DNA of 34,975 nucleotides from an uncultured Anaeromyxobacter sp. (GCA_903904005.1 CAIVAR010000085.1:1-34975), one strand, 5' to 3'; positions 1 through 9,120 are shown, counted from the first letter of the stretch. A program made the numbers and translations. Notes: generated from the letters alone by a model not told the origin.

Positions 1-188
1 ACGTCGGCACGCTGCTCGCCGCCAACGGCACCCGCCTCCAGAACTTCACCTGGGCCACCGGCCTCATCGGCTACGCCGGCAAGAACTGGCGCTTCTCCGC
101 GGAGTACGCCCGGTCGACCAGCTTCTTCTACAACGCGACCAGCTACAACCAGGGCCAGTTCTCCATCAACTCGCAGGTCGTCTTCTAG
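1..188 (+). CDS. outer-membrane beta-barrel porin, C-terminal fragment
   Basis: Open from the left edge to a TAG at 186-188; 61 residues are visible. They alternate polar and hydrophobic residues with many aromatic ones (motifs such as NWRFSAEYAR and GQFSINSQVVF) and end in Phe, the signal by which the Bam complex recognises outer-membrane barrels. The final strands therefore look like those of a porin. Because phoB and pst follow directly, a phosphate- or anion-selective porin of the OprO/OprP kind is plausible, but the visible part cannot prove it. The start and most of the gene lie outside the window. Confidence 0.6.
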   Translation, partial: VGTLLAANGTRLQNFTWATGLIGYAGKNWRFSAEYARSTSFFYNATSYNQGQFSINSQVVF

Positions 189-307
189 CAGCGGCGGCAG
201 CACGGGGACCTGCGGCCGGCCGCCGCCCGCCTTGACGGCGCGCCGGCTGCGGGACTCCACTTCTGGTCCGGGGCGATCGCCCCGCGACGGGACGCCGGGA
301 GGCGAGC
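189..307. other. intergenic region porin-phoB
   Basis: This 119-base gap holds GC-rich inverted repeats, including a perfect 16-base palindrome CGGGGCGATCGCCCCG at 269-284 and a GGCCGGCC-centred palindrome near 212-223. They may act as a terminator for the porin or as an operator for the regulator. No 11-bp-phased Pho repeat is visible here. The ribosome-binding site GGGAGG for phoB is at 298-303. Confidence 0.4.
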
Positions 308-1021
308 ATGCCCAACGTCCTCGTGGTCGACGACGAGCGGGATCTCGTGTCCCTGCTCGACTTCAACCTGCGGCAGGCCGGCTACGAGACGACGCTCGCC
401 TACGGTGGCGAGGAGGCGCTCTCCGCCGCGCGAAGATGTACCCCGCACCTGGTGCTTCTCGATCTGATGCTCCCCGACATCTACGGGACGGAGGTCTGCC
501 GGCAACTCAAGGCCGACCCCCGGACCCGCTCGGTCCCCGTCGTCATGCTGACGGCCCGGGGAAGCGAGGTGGACCGCGTGGTGGGATTCGAGCTGGGCGC
601 AGACGACTATGTGGTGAAGCCCTTCAGCATCCGCGAGTTGATCCTTCGCGTGGGTGCCGTGCTGCGTCGCGCCGGTGCCGCGGCGACCCAGGGCCGTGGC
701 CCCGCAACCGAGGTCGGAACCATCCGGGTCGATCCCGAGGCACACCGGGCCTGGGCGAATGGAAACCTCCTCTCCCTCACCCCCGTGGAGTTCCGGCTCC
801 TCTCGACGCTCGTTTCCAGGGCCGGCCGGGTGCAGTCCCGGGAGCGCCTCCTGGTCGACGTCTGGGGGGCAGGTGGCGAATCGGAGACCAGGACCGTCGA
901 CACGCACGTGAAGCGGATCCGCCGGAAGCTCGGAACGGAAGGCGAACGGGTCGAAACGGTCCGCGGGGTGGGGTACCGGTTTCGAGATCCGGATGAAGAC
1001 GCCCCATCCGGTGCGTCGTAA
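308..1021 (+). CDS. phoB: PhoB-family response regulator (OmpR/PhoB type)
   Basis: DNA-binding response regulator of 237 residues, the usual length for PhoB. The receiver domain (about 1-120) shows the acidic pair D8/D9, phospho-acceptor D52 in LLDLMLPD, T81 and K103 in DDYVVKPF. A winged-helix effector domain (about 135-230) ends in the typical VRGVGYRF. ATG is preceded by GGGAGG. It sits directly upstream of pstSCAB-phoU and the window is full of Pho-type direct repeats, so it is very probably the phosphate regulator. It should activate these genes when phosphorylated under low phosphate. Odd point: no PhoR histidine kinase is adjacent; the only kinase in the window (13816) is paired with its own regulator. 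Confidence 0.9.
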   Translation: MPNVLVVDDERDLVSLLDFNLRQAGYETTLAYGGEEALSAARRCTPHLVLLDLMLPDIYGTEVCRQLKADPRTRSVPVVMLTARGSEVDRVVGFELGADDYVVKPFSIRELILRVGAVLRRAGAAATQGRGPATEVGTIRVDPEAHRAWANGNLLSLTPVEFRLLSTLVSRAGRVQSRERLLVDVWGAGGESETRTVDTHVKRIRRKLGTEGERVETVRGVGYRFRDPDEDAPSGAS

Positions 1022-1069
1022 CTATCTGAAATAACAGAATGAAAACGTTTGCTTTCGCAACAGGAAGTC

Positions 1070-1102
1070 TTCACCCCGCCGTCACCGTCCCGTCACACGG
1101 CC
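1070..1102 (+). promoter_or_regulatory. Pho box (three 11-bp direct repeats) before pstS
   Basis: TTCAC at 1070, GTCAC at 1081 and GTCAC at 1092 are spaced exactly 11 bases apart, each followed by a C/G-rich six-base spacer. This matches the known PhoB/PhoP binding architecture of 11-bp direct repeats. It lies about 60 bases before the pstS start. A weak fourth match, GTTAC at 1105, is out of phase by two bases. Confidence 0.8.
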
Positions 1103-1161
1103 CCGTTACACCTCCGCCACACGACAAGATCAAGACCCGAAGCTGGAAAGGAGCCTTTCCG

Positions 1162-2196
1162 ATGAAGAAGTTCGCCCTGGCCGCCCTGCTCACCCTGGGG
1201 GCCTCCGCCGCCCTCGCCGCCGACCCGATCCTGATCACCGGGGCCGGCGCCACGTTCCCCAACCCGCTCTACTCGAAGTGGTTCTCCGACTACAACAAGC
1301 TCCACCCGGACATCCGCTTCAACTACCAGTCGATCGGCTCGGGCGGCGGCATCCAGCAGTTCACCGCAGGAACCGTCGACTTCGGCGCCACCGACGCTCC
1401 CATGAACGACGCCGAGCAGGCCAAGGCGGCCGACGCCGTGCACATCCCGACGGTCCTGGGCGCCGTCGTCGTCACCTACAACGCGTCGGTCCAGGGGCTC
1501 CGCCTGACCCCGGCCGTCCTCGCCGACATCTTCCTCGGCAAGATCACCAAGTGGAACGACGCGAAGATCGCCGCCGTGAACCCGGGCACGAAGCTCCCCG
1601 ACGCGGCCATCGCGGTGGTCCGTCGCTCCGACGGCTCCGGCACGACCTACGTCTTCACCGACTACCTCTCCAAGGTCTCCCCCGAGTGGAAGGAGAAGGC
1701 GGGCACGGGCAAGAGCGTCTCCTGGCCCGTCGGGCTCGGCGGCAAGGGCAACGAGGGCGTGACCGGCCTCGTGAAGCAGACGCCCGGCTCCATCGGCTAC
1801 GTCGAGCTCGCCTACGCCAACCAGAACAAGCTCCCCACCGCGATCCTGCAGAACAAGGACGGGAACTTCGTGGCGCCGTCCATCGCCGCCACCTCGGCCG
1901 CTGCCGCCGGGGTCGCCATCCCCGCCGACTACAAGGTCTCGGTGACCAACGCGTCCGGCAAGGACGCCTGGCCCATCGCCTCCTTCACCTACCTGCTCGT
2001 CCACCAGGACGCGAAGGACAAGGTGAAGGGCGAGGAGCTCGTGAAGTTCCTCTGGTGGGCGATTCACGCAGGCCAGGCCACCGCCGAGCCGCTCGAGTAC
2101 GCGCCGCTCCCCGGCCCCGTCGTGAAGATGCTCGAGAAGACCATCCAGGACCTCAAGGTCCAGGGCAAGCCGGTCCCCGTTGCCGCCTCCAAGTGA
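1162..2196 (+). CDS. pstS: phosphate ABC transporter substrate-binding protein PstS
   Basis: Periplasmic phosphate-binding protein of 344 residues. The chosen ATG follows AAAGGAG (1147-1153) and gives a clean signal peptide (MKKFALAALLTLGASAALA, cleavage before DPILI). An upstream in-frame start would place that signal internally. PstS hallmarks are visible: ITGAGATFPNPLYSKW at the mature N-terminus, the phosphate-binding SIGSGGGIQQF, FGATDAPM, and RSDGSGTTYVFTDYL. It delivers phosphate to PstC/PstA and is the first gene of the pstSCAB-phoU operon, behind the triple Pho box. Strong induction under phosphate limitation is expected. Confidence 0.96.
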   Translation: MKKFALAALLTLGASAALAADPILITGAGATFPNPLYSKWFSDYNKLHPDIRFNYQSIGSGGGIQQFTAGTVDFGATDAPMNDAEQAKAADAVHIPTVLGAVVVTYNASVQGLRLTPAVLADIFLGKITKWNDAKIAAVNPGTKLPDAAIAVVRRSDGSGTTYVFTDYLSKVSPEWKEKAGTGKSVSWPVGLGGKGNEGVTGLVKQTPGSIGYVELAYANQNKLPTAILQNKDGNFVAPSIAATSAAAAGVAIPADYKVSVTNASGKDAWPIASFTYLLVHQDAKDKVKGEELVKFLWWAIHAGQATAEPLEYAPLPGPVVKMLEKTIQDLKVQGKPVPVAASK

Positions 2197-3157
2197 CATC
2201 AGCGCCCCCGCGGCGCACTCCACCCCGGCGCGGGCCGGCAATCCCGGCGACCGCGCCTGGGGGTGGGGCATCACCATCTTCGGGGGAAGCCTCCTCGTCG
2301 TGGCCGGGCTCATCCTGTACGAGCTCGGCCGGGTGGCGGCCCCGTCCTGGGGTCAACTGGGGTACTTCAAGTTCCTATTCTCGAGCGCCTGGGACCCGGT
2401 CCAGGAGAAGTTCGGCGCCCTGCCGTTCATCTACGGCACGCTGGTGACGAGCGGGGTGGCGCTGCTCATCGCGCTGCCGGTGTCGGTCGGGCTGGCCCTG
2501 TTCCTCTCGGAGATGGGGCCGCGCGCCCTGCGCGCGCCGGTCGCCTACTCCATCGAGGTGCTGGCGGCCATCCCGAGCGTCATCTACGGCCTGTGGGGGC
2601 TCTTCGTCATGGTCCCCTGGCTGCGCAGCAGCGTGGAGCCCTTCCTCCAGAAGACGCTGGGGTTCCTGCCCATCTTCCAGGGGCCGCCCATCGGCCTCGG
2701 TTACCTGGCGGCCGGGGTGATCCTGGCCCTGATGATCCTTCCCACCATCGCCTCGGTCACCATCGAGGTCCTGAAGACCGTTCCCCCGTCGCTCAAGGAG
2801 GGAGCGCTGGCGCTGGGCGCCACCCGCTGGGAGTCGATCCGCATCTCCGTCCTGCCCTACGCGCGGCCGGGGATCATCGGCGCCTCGCTCCTCGGGCTGG
2901 GACGCGCGCTCGGCGAGACCATGGCCGTCACCATGGTGATCGGAAACTCGCCGGAGATCCACGCCTCCCTCTTCGCGCCCGGCTACTCGCTGCCCGCCGT
3001 CATCGCCAACGAGTTCGCGGAGGCCACCGGCGACGTCCACGTGGGCGCGCTGGCCGCGCTCGGTCTCGTCCTCTTCGGCATCACCCTCATCCTGAACGCG
3101 ATCGCCCGCATCCTCGTGGAGGCCGTTGCGCGGGGCCCCAAGGGGTCACGGGCATGA
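2180..3157 (+). CDS. pstC: phosphate ABC transporter permease PstC
   Basis: Inner-membrane permease of 325 residues, with about six transmembrane segments from residue 29 on. The conserved permease loop is [17 protein letters not shown], followed by the PstC-typical [19 protein letters not shown]. The only reasonable in-frame start is TTG at 2180, which overlaps the last 17 bases of pstS; the next in-frame GTG falls inside the first membrane helix. The overlap and absence of a clear ribosome site suggest translation coupled to pstS. It forms the channel with PstA. Confidence 0.93.
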   Translation: MPPPSDISAPAAHSTPARAGNPGDRAWGWGITIFGGSLLVVAGLILYELGRVAAPSWGQLGYFKFLFSSAWDPVQEKFGALPFIYGTLVTSGVALLIALPVSVGLALFLSEMGPRALRAPVAYSIEVLAAIPSVIYGLWGLFVMVPWLRSSVEPFLQKTLGFLPIFQGPPIGLGYLAAGVILALMILPTIASVTIEVLKTVPPSLKEGALALGATRWESIRISVLPYARPGIIGASLLGLGRALGETMAVTMVIGNSPEIHASLFAPGYSLPAVIANEFAEATGDVHVGALAALGLVLFGITLILNAIARILVEAVARGPKGSRA

Positions 3158-4002
3158 ACCGCCTGCGCTGGCGAAAGGGCGTCGACCGGTTCTGGACGGT
3201 GGTGAGCGGCGTCGCCGTGCTGGCTGCCGTGATCCCGCTCGCATCCCTTCTCTGGCTCGTCATCTCGCACGGAGCGCCGGGGCTCACCGCAGGATTCTTC
3301 ACCAGCCTTCCCACGCCCGTCGGCGAGCCCGGCGGCGGCGTCGGAAACGCCATCGTCGGTACCTTCTTCATGGTGGGGATCGCCAGCCTCTTCGCGCTCC
3401 CGGTGGGCATCGGCGCCGGCATCTTCCTCGCCGAGAAGGGGGACGGGAAGCTCGGGAGCATCGTCCGGTTCACCGCCGAGGTGCTCTCCGGCGTGCCCTC
3501 CATCGTCATCGGCATCGTGGCCTACGGGCTCGTGGTGTCCCACATGAAGCGCTTCTCGGCGCTGGCGGGCGGGGTGGCGCTGGCGCTGCTCATGGTGCCG
3601 TCCCTGGCCCGCTCCACCGAGGAGTTCATCCGGCTCGTCCCCTCGGCGCTGCGGGAGGCCTCGCTCGCGCTGGGCGTGCCGGCCTGGAAGACCAGCCTCC
3701 GGGTGATCCTCCGCACCGCCGTGGGCGGCATCGTCACCGCCGTGCTGCTCGCCGTGGCGCGAGCGGCCGGGGAGACGGCGCCGCTCCTCTTCACCGCGCT
3801 CAACAACCAGTACTGGAACACCGATCCGTTCCAGCCCACCGCGTCGCTCACGGTGCAGATCTACAACTACGCCATCAGCCCCTACGACGACTGGCACCAG
3901 AAGGCCTGGACGGCCGCCCTGGTGCTCCTCCTCCTCGTCGGACTGCTCAACCTCGTCGCCCGGTTCCTCTCCCGGAACCGTCTGCAGGGGGCGCCCCGAT
4001 GA
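3154..4002 (+). CDS. pstA: phosphate ABC transporter permease PstA
   Basis: Second phosphate permease subunit, 282 residues, about six transmembrane helices. It has the permease loop [20 protein letters not shown], then [14 protein letters not shown], both typical of PstA. ATG at 3154 overlaps the pstC stop in an ATGA, so the two are translationally coupled. Length and order fit the canonical pstSCAB arrangement. Confidence 0.94.
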   Translation: MNRLRWRKGVDRFWTVVSGVAVLAAVIPLASLLWLVISHGAPGLTAGFFTSLPTPVGEPGGGVGNAIVGTFFMVGIASLFALPVGIGAGIFLAEKGDGKLGSIVRFTAEVLSGVPSIVIGIVAYGLVVSHMKRFSALAGGVALALLMVPSLARSTEEFIRLVPSALREASLALGVPAWKTSLRVILRTAVGGIVTAVLLAVARAAGETAPLLFTALNNQYWNTDPFQPTASLTVQIYNYAISPYDDWHQKAWTAALVLLLLVGLLNLVARFLSRNRLQGAPR

Positions 4003-4865
4003 ACGCCGCCCAGGAGATCTCCCCGGTGAACTCGTCCCCCCGTCGCCCCGTGGACTCCCTCGACACGCCGGTGCGGGTGTCTCCCGAGGGCCCCGCGCCC
4101 GTGGTGGCCGCGGAGCCTCCCAAGCTCACGGTCAAGAACCTCGACGCCTGGTACGGGTCGAACCACGCGCTCCACGGCGTGAACCTCACCGTCCCGCCCC
4201 GGTCGGTGATGGCGGCCATCGGCCCGTCGGGCTGCGGCAAGTCCACCTTCCTGCGCTGCCTGAACCGGATGCACGAGCTCATCCCCGGCGCCCGTGCCGA
4301 AGGGACCCTGCTCATCGACGGCCAAGATCTATTGTCCCGGGACGTCGATCCGGTGACGCTGCGGCGCCGGGTGGGCATGGTTTTCCAGCGCCCCAACCCA
4401 TTCCCCACCATGTCGATCCGGGACAACGTCGCGGCCGGGCTCAAGCTGAACGGGATCCCGGGCAACCACCACGAGATCGTGGAGCGGACGCTGCGCCAGT
4501 CGGCGCTGTGGGACGAGGTGAAGGACCGTCTCGACGCCAGCGCGCTCTCCCTCTCCGGCGGGCAGCAGCAGCGGCTCTGCATCGCCCGGGCGCTCGCGGT
4601 GCAGCCCGAGGTGCTCCTCATGGACGAGCCGGCCAGCGCGCTCGACCCCATCGCCACGGCCAAGATCGAGGACCTGATCCACGAGCTGAAGGAGCGTTAT
4701 ACAATCGTCATCGTGACCCACAACATGCAGCAGGCGGGGCGCGTGTCGGACCAGACGGCCTTCTTCTACATGGGTGACCTCATCGAGGTCGGGCCCACCG
4801 AGAAGATCTTCACCAACCCCTCGGAGAAGCGCACCGAGGACTACGTCACCGGGAAGTTCGGGTAG
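3999..4865 (+). CDS. pstB: phosphate ABC transporter ATP-binding protein PstB
   Basis: Cytoplasmic ATPase of 288 residues that powers phosphate uptake. Visible motifs are Walker [10 protein letters not shown], the PstB-typical [12 protein letters not shown]-loop VFQRPNPFP, signature LSGGQQQR, Walker [10 protein letters not shown] with ALDPIAT, and the switch-region sequence IVTHNMQQA. It carries about 40 extra N-terminal residues rich in Pro and Ser before the ABC domain begins at [11 protein letters not shown], longer than many PstB proteins. ATG overlaps the pstA stop (ATGA). Confidence 0.95.
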   Translation: MNAAQEISPVNSSPRRPVDSLDTPVRVSPEGPAPVVAAEPPKLTVKNLDAWYGSNHALHGVNLTVPPRSVMAAIGPSGCGKSTFLRCLNRMHELIPGARAEGTLLIDGQDLLSRDVDPVTLRRRVGMVFQRPNPFPTMSIRDNVAAGLKLNGIPGNHHEIVERTLRQSALWDEVKDRLDASALSLSGGQQQRLCIARALAVQPEVLLMDEPASALDPIATAKIEDLIHELKERYTIVIVTHNMQQAGRVSDQTAFFYMGDLIEVGPTEKIFTNPSEKRTEDYVTGKFG

Positions 4866-4868
4866 CCC

Positions 4869-5576
4869 ATGGCTCCGGATACGCATACCGACAAGGTCTA
4901 CGAGGCGGAACTGGCGCAGCTGCGCGACCGGCTCCTGGTGATGGGAGGCAAGGTCGAGGCCGCCATGGCCGGGGGCGTCCGCGCGCTCACCGCGCGGGAC
5001 CCGGCGCTCGCCGAGAAGGTCATCTCCGGCGACAAGGACGTGAATCGCACCGAGGTCGAGATCGACGACATGTGCCGCCGCCTCCTGGCCCTCCGCCAGC
5101 CGGCCGCCAGCGATCTGCGCTTCATCACCACCGCACTCAAGATCGTCACCGACCTCGAGCGCATGGGTGACCTCGCCGTGAATGTCGCCGAGCGGGCGCT
5201 CGACCTCTCCCACTCGCCGCCGTCCCGCCCCTTCCACGACCTGACCGAGCTGGCCGATCTGTCGGCCTCCCAGCTCGGGAAGGCGCTCGACGCCTTCGTG
5301 GAGCGGGACGTGAAGAAGGCCGAGGAGGTCATCGCCGACGACGACCTCCTCGACGCCCTCTACTCCCGCCTCTTCAGCGATCTCCTCGCGTACATGATGG
5401 AGGACTCGCGCGTCATCCGCCGGGCCACCAGCATCATGTTCGCGGCCAAGCAGCTGGAGCGCTTCGGCGACCACGCCACCAACGTTGCCGAGATGGTCGT
5501 TTACATGGTCCGCGGGACCGACGTCCGCCACCCCGGGAGCCGGGGTGGCGAGGGCGCGCCGGTCCCGACCGTGTAA
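4869..5576 (+). CDS. phoU: phosphate signalling protein PhoU
   Basis: All-helical cytoplasmic regulator of 235 residues built of two tandem PhoU repeats. It carries the paired metal-binding signatures LKIVTDLERMGDLAVNVAE (about residues 90-110) and AKQLERFGDHATNVAEMVVY (about 195-215). PhoU links the Pst transporter to the sensor kinase and damps the Pho response when phosphate is plentiful. The gene starts three bases after the pstB stop and closes the operon. With phoR not nearby, its kinase partner must be encoded elsewhere. Confidence 0.95.
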   Translation: MAPDTHTDKVYEAELAQLRDRLLVMGGKVEAAMAGGVRALTARDPALAEKVISGDKDVNRTEVEIDDMCRRLLALRQPAASDLRFITTALKIVTDLERMGDLAVNVAERALDLSHSPPSRPFHDLTELADLSASQLGKALDAFVERDVKKAEEVIADDDLLDALYSRLFSDLLAYMMEDSRVIRRATSIMFAAKQLERFGDHATNVAEMVVYMVRGTDVRHPGSRGGEGAPVPTV

Positions 5577-5624
5577 CCGTTCACTTACAGAGTAGTCCGC
5601 CACGCACTTGTTTCGTTGCCGGAA

Positions 5625-5644
5625 CGGTGTGGGCCTTCACACCG
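5625..5644 (+). terminator. possible terminator hairpin after phoU
   Basis: CGGTGTG and CACACCG form a perfect 7-bp stem around the loop GGCCTT, 48 bases past the phoU stop. No T-run follows, so intrinsic termination is uncertain. The rest of the gap 5577-5692 shows a single TTCAC (5580) but no convincing 11-bp repeat. Confidence 0.35.
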
Positions 5645-5692
5645 CCATAGGTCCTCCCCCGTGGCCGCCCCTGCGGCCCGCAGGAGGGGGAG

Positions 5693-6157
5693 ATGACGGG
5701 AAACCTCGCAGCAGTCGCGTTGGCCGTGGTCGTCGCAGCCGCCGACCCCGCGCCGCTGGCGTTCTCCGAGTACTTCCGGGCCGGCAGCGCCCGGCTCGAG
5801 CCGTCGGCGAAGCTGCTCGCGCTCGACGGCCAGCACGTGCGCCTGACCGGCTTCATGGCCCACATGGAGGACGGCCCTTCGGGCGCCTTCTACCTGGCCT
5901 CGCGCCCCGTCGCGTGCGACGAGGGGGGCGCCGGGACCGGTGACCTGCCGCCCGATGCGGTCCTGATCGTCGTCCCGTGGGCGGCCGGGGCGGAGATCCC
6001 GTTCCTCGCCGGCCCCCTCGAGGTGGTGGGCGTCCTGCATCTCGGGCCCGCCACCCGTCCCGACGGAGCGCCGGCGCGCATCCGCATCGTCCTCGATCCA
6101 CCCACGGCGAAGTCAGCAGCACCCAAGGTCAACAACGAAGGAGGAGAGGTCCCATGA
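5693..6157 (+). CDS. small secreted or periplasmic protein coupled to alkaline phosphatase
   Basis: 154-residue protein beginning with a short hydrophobic segment (LAAVALAVVVAAA) that could be a signal peptide. The body contains LDGQHVRLTGFMAHME, GAFYLASRPVACDEG and LAGPLEVVGVLHLG. This pattern of short strands resembles an OB-fold-like domain seen in uncharacterised secreted proteins; I do not recognise a named family with certainty. GGAGGGGG precedes the ATG. Its TGA overlaps the ATG of the phosphatase (ATGA at 6154), so the two are almost surely co-translated and may act together in the periplasm. Confidence 0.7.
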   Translation: MTGNLAAVALAVVVAAADPAPLAFSEYFRAGSARLEPSAKLLALDGQHVRLTGFMAHMEDGPSGAFYLASRPVACDEGGAGTGDLPPDAVLIVVPWAAGAEIPFLAGPLEVVGVLHLGPATRPDGAPARIRIVLDPPTAKSAAPKVNNEGGEVP

Positions 6158-8124
6158 GCGTTCGATCCCGGTTCACACGGCCCGCCGTCGCCCTGGTGGC
6201 GGCACTGCTCTGCACGTCCGCGTTCGCGGCCCCCACCCAGGTGACGGTCGTCCCGCCCCCCGGCGCCCGCTTCCTCGAGGGGCAGCGCTTCGACATCCGG
6301 GTGGAAGGCGCCGGCACCGGCCCGTATTCCGCCACGCTGGCGGTGGACGGCAAGCCCGTCGCCTTCACCTCCGGCGCGCAGGGCACGACCACCACCGACG
6401 GGATCAGCCCGGCCGGGTGGGGCGGCTTCAACCTGCGCGGCCACGCCATCCGGAAGCCCGGGCTTCACCGGCTGACGGCCACCTTCTCCGACGCCACCGG
6501 ATCGGTCTCGGTGGAGTCCACCGTGCAGGTCCTGGGCGTCTCCGGCGATCACGAGGGAGGCGAGGCGCGGAACATCATCATCCTTCTCGGCGACGGGATG
6601 GGCGTGTCGCACCGCACCGCCGCGCGCATCGTGAAGTACGGCGTCACCGCGGGCGATCCCAACGGCCGCCTGGAGATGGACGCCTTCCCCGGTCTCGGCC
6701 TGGTCTCGACCCACTCGCTCAACAGCATCATCACCGACTCCGCCCCGGGAATGGCCTGCTACTCGACCGGCAGCCACGCCAACAACAACCAGGAAGGGGT
6801 CTACCCGGCCCACGTCACGAACCCGTTCTTCCAGCCCCGCGTGGAGTACATGGGGGAGTACCTGCACCGCGTGAAGGGCACCTCGCTCGGCATCGTCACC
6901 ACGGCCGACGTGGAGGACGCCACCCCGGCAGCCAACGCCGTCCACACCGGGAACCGCAATGCCGGCACCGGCATCGTCGACCAGTACCTCGACGAGAGTT
7001 CCGGGAACGGGCTCGCCGTCCTCCTCGGCGGCGGCCGCCGCTGGTTCCTCCCCGCCACCCAGTTCGGTTCGTCCCGGAGCGCCTCCACCGACTACGCCGG
7101 CCTCCCGGCGGACGTGATCGCCGGCTGGAGGCTGTCGGCAGCAGCCGCAGGCGCGTCCGACCCGAATCGCGATCTCATCGCCGACTTCAAGACCGCCGGT
7201 TTCACCTACGTCGAGGACGCCGCCGGCCTCAAGGCCGCCGCCGCGAGCCCGCCCCGCCGCCTTCTCGGCCTCTTCGGCTACGGCAACATGAACGTCGCGC
7301 TCGACAAGGTGGCCAAGCGGCGCGGCACGCCGCTGCCCGACGGCACCTACGTGGTCGACCACTACCACGCCCCCAACCAGCCCATGCTCGACGACATGGC
7401 CGAGACGGCGCTCTCGGTGCTCTCGAAGAACCGCAAGGGCTTCGTCCTCATGATCGAGGGGGCCCACATCGACAAGCAGTCGCACCTCATGGACGCCGAT
7501 CGAGCCATGGGCGAGGTCCTCGAGTTCGACCGCGCCGTGGGCGTGGCGCGCCGCTTCGCCGACGTCCATGAGGGAACGGTGGTGGTGGTGCTGGCCGACC
7601 ACGAGTGCTCGGGGTTCAGCCTCATCGGCGCGCTCACCGGCGGCGTGGCCGCCGCCCGTTCGCTCCCGTCCGACGCTGCGGTCCTCGACCCGGCCGTGAC
7701 GCCGGCACGGCAGAAGGCGGCCGGCACCTACGACGCGGCCGGCTTCCCCCGCTACGCCATCCAGGCCGACGGCTACCCGGCCACCATGGACATCGACGGC
7801 AAGATGCTCGTCGGGTACGGCGCCAGCGGCGATCGCTACGAGACCTGGCTCTCGAAGCCGCTGCCGGTGATCGACAGCCTGCTCCCCGACGCCTTCAAGT
7901 CCGAGCTGAAGGGCAAGACCTACGGCAGCGAGCCCGTCCAGCGCGTCTCCGACGCCTCCGGCTTCTACCTGCGCGGCAACGTGATCGGCGGCCAGGCGGT
8001 CCACACCGCCGCCGACATCCCCATCTCCGCGTACAGCTCGGGCAGCGACGTCTGGCGCGAGTTCGTGGGCATCCAGACCAACACCGACGTCTTCTTCAAG
8101 CTCATGCGCGCGGCGCTTCGCTGA
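6154..8124 (+). CDS. alkaline phosphatase with N-terminal Ig-like domain
   Basis: Secreted phosphomonoesterase of 656 residues. A signal peptide (to AFA, about residue 24) is followed by a beta-rich segment (about 25-135) like an Ig or filamin fold. The alkaline phosphatase domain then starts at NIIILLGDGMGVSHR. The nucleophile Ser lies in ITDSAPGMACYSTG; metal ligands are seen in GDGMG, IEGAHIDKQSH, LADHECSG and the late AVHTAADIPI. The length is well above the roughly 450 residues of E. coli PhoA because of the N-terminal domain and insertions. GGAGGAGAGG precedes the ATG. It would release phosphate from organic esters outside the cytoplasm. Confidence 0.92.
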   Translation: MSVRSRFTRPAVALVAALLCTSAFAAPTQVTVVPPPGARFLEGQRFDIRVEGAGTGPYSATLAVDGKPVAFTSGAQGTTTTDGISPAGWGGFNLRGHAIRKPGLHRLTATFSDATGSVSVESTVQVLGVSGDHEGGEARNIIILLGDGMGVSHRTAARIVKYGVTAGDPNGRLEMDAFPGLGLVSTHSLNSIITDSAPGMACYSTGSHANNNQEGVYPAHVTNPFFQPRVEYMGEYLHRVKGTSLGIVTTADVEDATPAANAVHTGNRNAGTGIVDQYLDESSGNGLAVLLGGGRRWFLPATQFGSSRSASTDYAGLPADVIAGWRLSAAAAGASDPNRDLIADFKTAGFTYVEDAAGLKAAAASPPRRLLGLFGYGNMNVALDKVAKRRGTPLPDGTYVVDHYHAPNQPMLDDMAETALSVLSKNRKGFVLMIEGAHIDKQSHLMDADRAMGEVLEFDRAVGVARRFADVHEGTVVVVLADHECSGFSLIGALTGGVAAARSLPSDAAVLDPAVTPARQKAAGTYDAAGFPRYAIQADGYPATMDIDGKMLVGYGASGDRYETWLSKPLPVIDSLLPDAFKSELKGKTYGSEPVQRVSDASGFYLRGNVIGGQAVHTAADIPISAYSSGSDVWREFVGIQTNTDVFFKLMRAALR

Positions 8125-8212
8125 CCGACGACACCAGCGGTGAACGGGGCGGCGCGGGGAATTCACCCCCGCGCCGCTTCCTCGTCACGCTGGCCGGGCA
8201 GGATCCCTCCCG

Positions 8213-8716
8213 GTGGGCACCTGGGCGGCGGCGATCCTGGCGACGTGGATGGGAGCGGGGGCGGCGCAGCCCTGCTCCACCGAGCTCTTCCGCGTCACCC
8301 GGAACACCAACGCCAACGTGGTCGTCTACGAGGCGCGCCTGGTTCCGCCGGGACGCATCGACGCGAACGACCCGCTGCACCCGGTGTGGATCATGCTCGC
8401 CGAGGACGGCCACCGGGAGGAGCTGAACCTGATCGAGAGCGCGATGGCCTATGGCGTCGAGCTCCAGCCACAGGACGCCGACGGCGTGCCGGTGGTCGCG
8501 ATCCGCGCCATGCCGGAGCTCTCCATCCGGGTGGAGATGGAGGCCGGCTGCCCCGTCGCCCGGACGCGCATCGCCGGTCGCGACGCGGTGCTGAGGCGGG
8601 TCGTCGTCGAGGCCTCCGGAGGGCTCTTCCCGCAGGTGGCCCACCTGGACCTGGTCGGCCTCGTGCGGGGGGCCGGTGTCGAGGTCCGGGAGCGGATCGT
8701 CCCCTCCGATCGTTGA
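8213..8716 (+). CDS. DUF4833-like secreted protein
   Basis: 167 residues from a GTG start. The N-terminus (AAAILATWMGAGAA) could be a short signal peptide. The sequence ELFRVTRNTNANVVVYEARL followed by HPVWIMLAEDGHREELN matches, as I recall it, the DUF4833 pattern of conserved proteins of unknown function. GTG is chosen because it is the first start after the phosphatase stop. A loose TTCAC (8162) to GTCAC (8184) pair, 22 bases or two repeat units apart, precedes it and might be a Pho box. Confidence 0.65.
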   Translation: MGTWAAAILATWMGAGAAQPCSTELFRVTRNTNANVVVYEARLVPPGRIDANDPLHPVWIMLAEDGHREELNLIESAMAYGVELQPQDADGVPVVAIRAMPELSIRVEMEAGCPVARTRIAGRDAVLRRVVVEASGGLFPQVAHLDLVGLVRGAGVEVRERIVPSDR

Positions 8717-8733
8717 CGGGTTGTCACCCGGCC
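8712..8733 (+). promoter_or_regulatory. putative Pho box before small gene/GT21 pair
   Basis: GTTGAC at 8712 and GTCACC at 8723 are 11 bases apart, with GC-rich spacers. The site lies about 100 bases upstream of the ATG at 8834, in the first intergenic gap ahead of the glycosyltransferase unit. The left unit is imperfect. Confidence 0.45.
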
Positions 8734-8833
8734 GCCGCGTGAACTCCACGCAGGCCCACCAGGATCTCCATCGGTTGCTCCGGGTGGGTGGCGGGTCGGG
8801 GGGGAAGGAGCCTTCCTCGAGGAGATCGAAGCG

Positions 8834-9100
8834 ATGACCAGCCACGACCTGTACGCCGTCTACGCCGCTGCCTATGCCGAGTCGTCCCACTTCGAGAGCG
8901 GGCGGCTTCACGCCGCGCCGGCTGGCCTGGCGCGGACGCTGCGCCGGTTCCTCACGGTGGAACGGACCATCGAGGAGCTGGCCCGGCACGATGCGACCGA
9001 TGGCAAGCCCATGCGGACCCGCACCGAGTTCGAGCTGGCGCTGCGCGCGGGACATCGGGTGCTCCCGGAGCTCGGGGCCGTGCTCGGCGTGGAGACCTGA
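8834..9100 (+). CDS. small protein of unknown function
   Basis: 88 residues, ATG preceded by AGGAG (about 8819-8823). No signal peptide or membrane segment; the composition suggests a soluble helical protein, with an Arg/Glu-rich centre (LARTLRRFLTVERTIEEL) and a conserved-looking tail (TRTEFELALRAGHRVLPELG). Only 20 bases separate it from the glycosyltransferase, so the two are likely one operon. I do not recognise the family. Confidence 0.6.
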   Translation: MTSHDLYAVYAAAYAESSHFESGRLHAAPAGLARTLRRFLTVERTIEELARHDATDGKPMRTRTEFELALRAGHRVLPELGAVLGVET

Positions 9101-9120
9101 AGCGGGGCGTGGAGGTGCAC

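Noticed and set aside
1039-1161. N-terminal extension of pstS to an upstream ATG at 1039
   Set aside because: It would bury the signal peptide 41 residues inside the protein and translate through the Pho box; the ATG at 1162 has AAAGGAG.
5579-5640. TTCAC motifs ahead of the first alkaline phosphatase operon
   Set aside because: The two TTCAC copies (5580, 5636) have no partner at 11 or 22 bases.
5890-8166. Long minus-strand frame opposite the alkaline phosphatase
   Set aside because: Antisense shadow; no recognisable motif and a composition dominated by Val, Gly, Asp and Arg.
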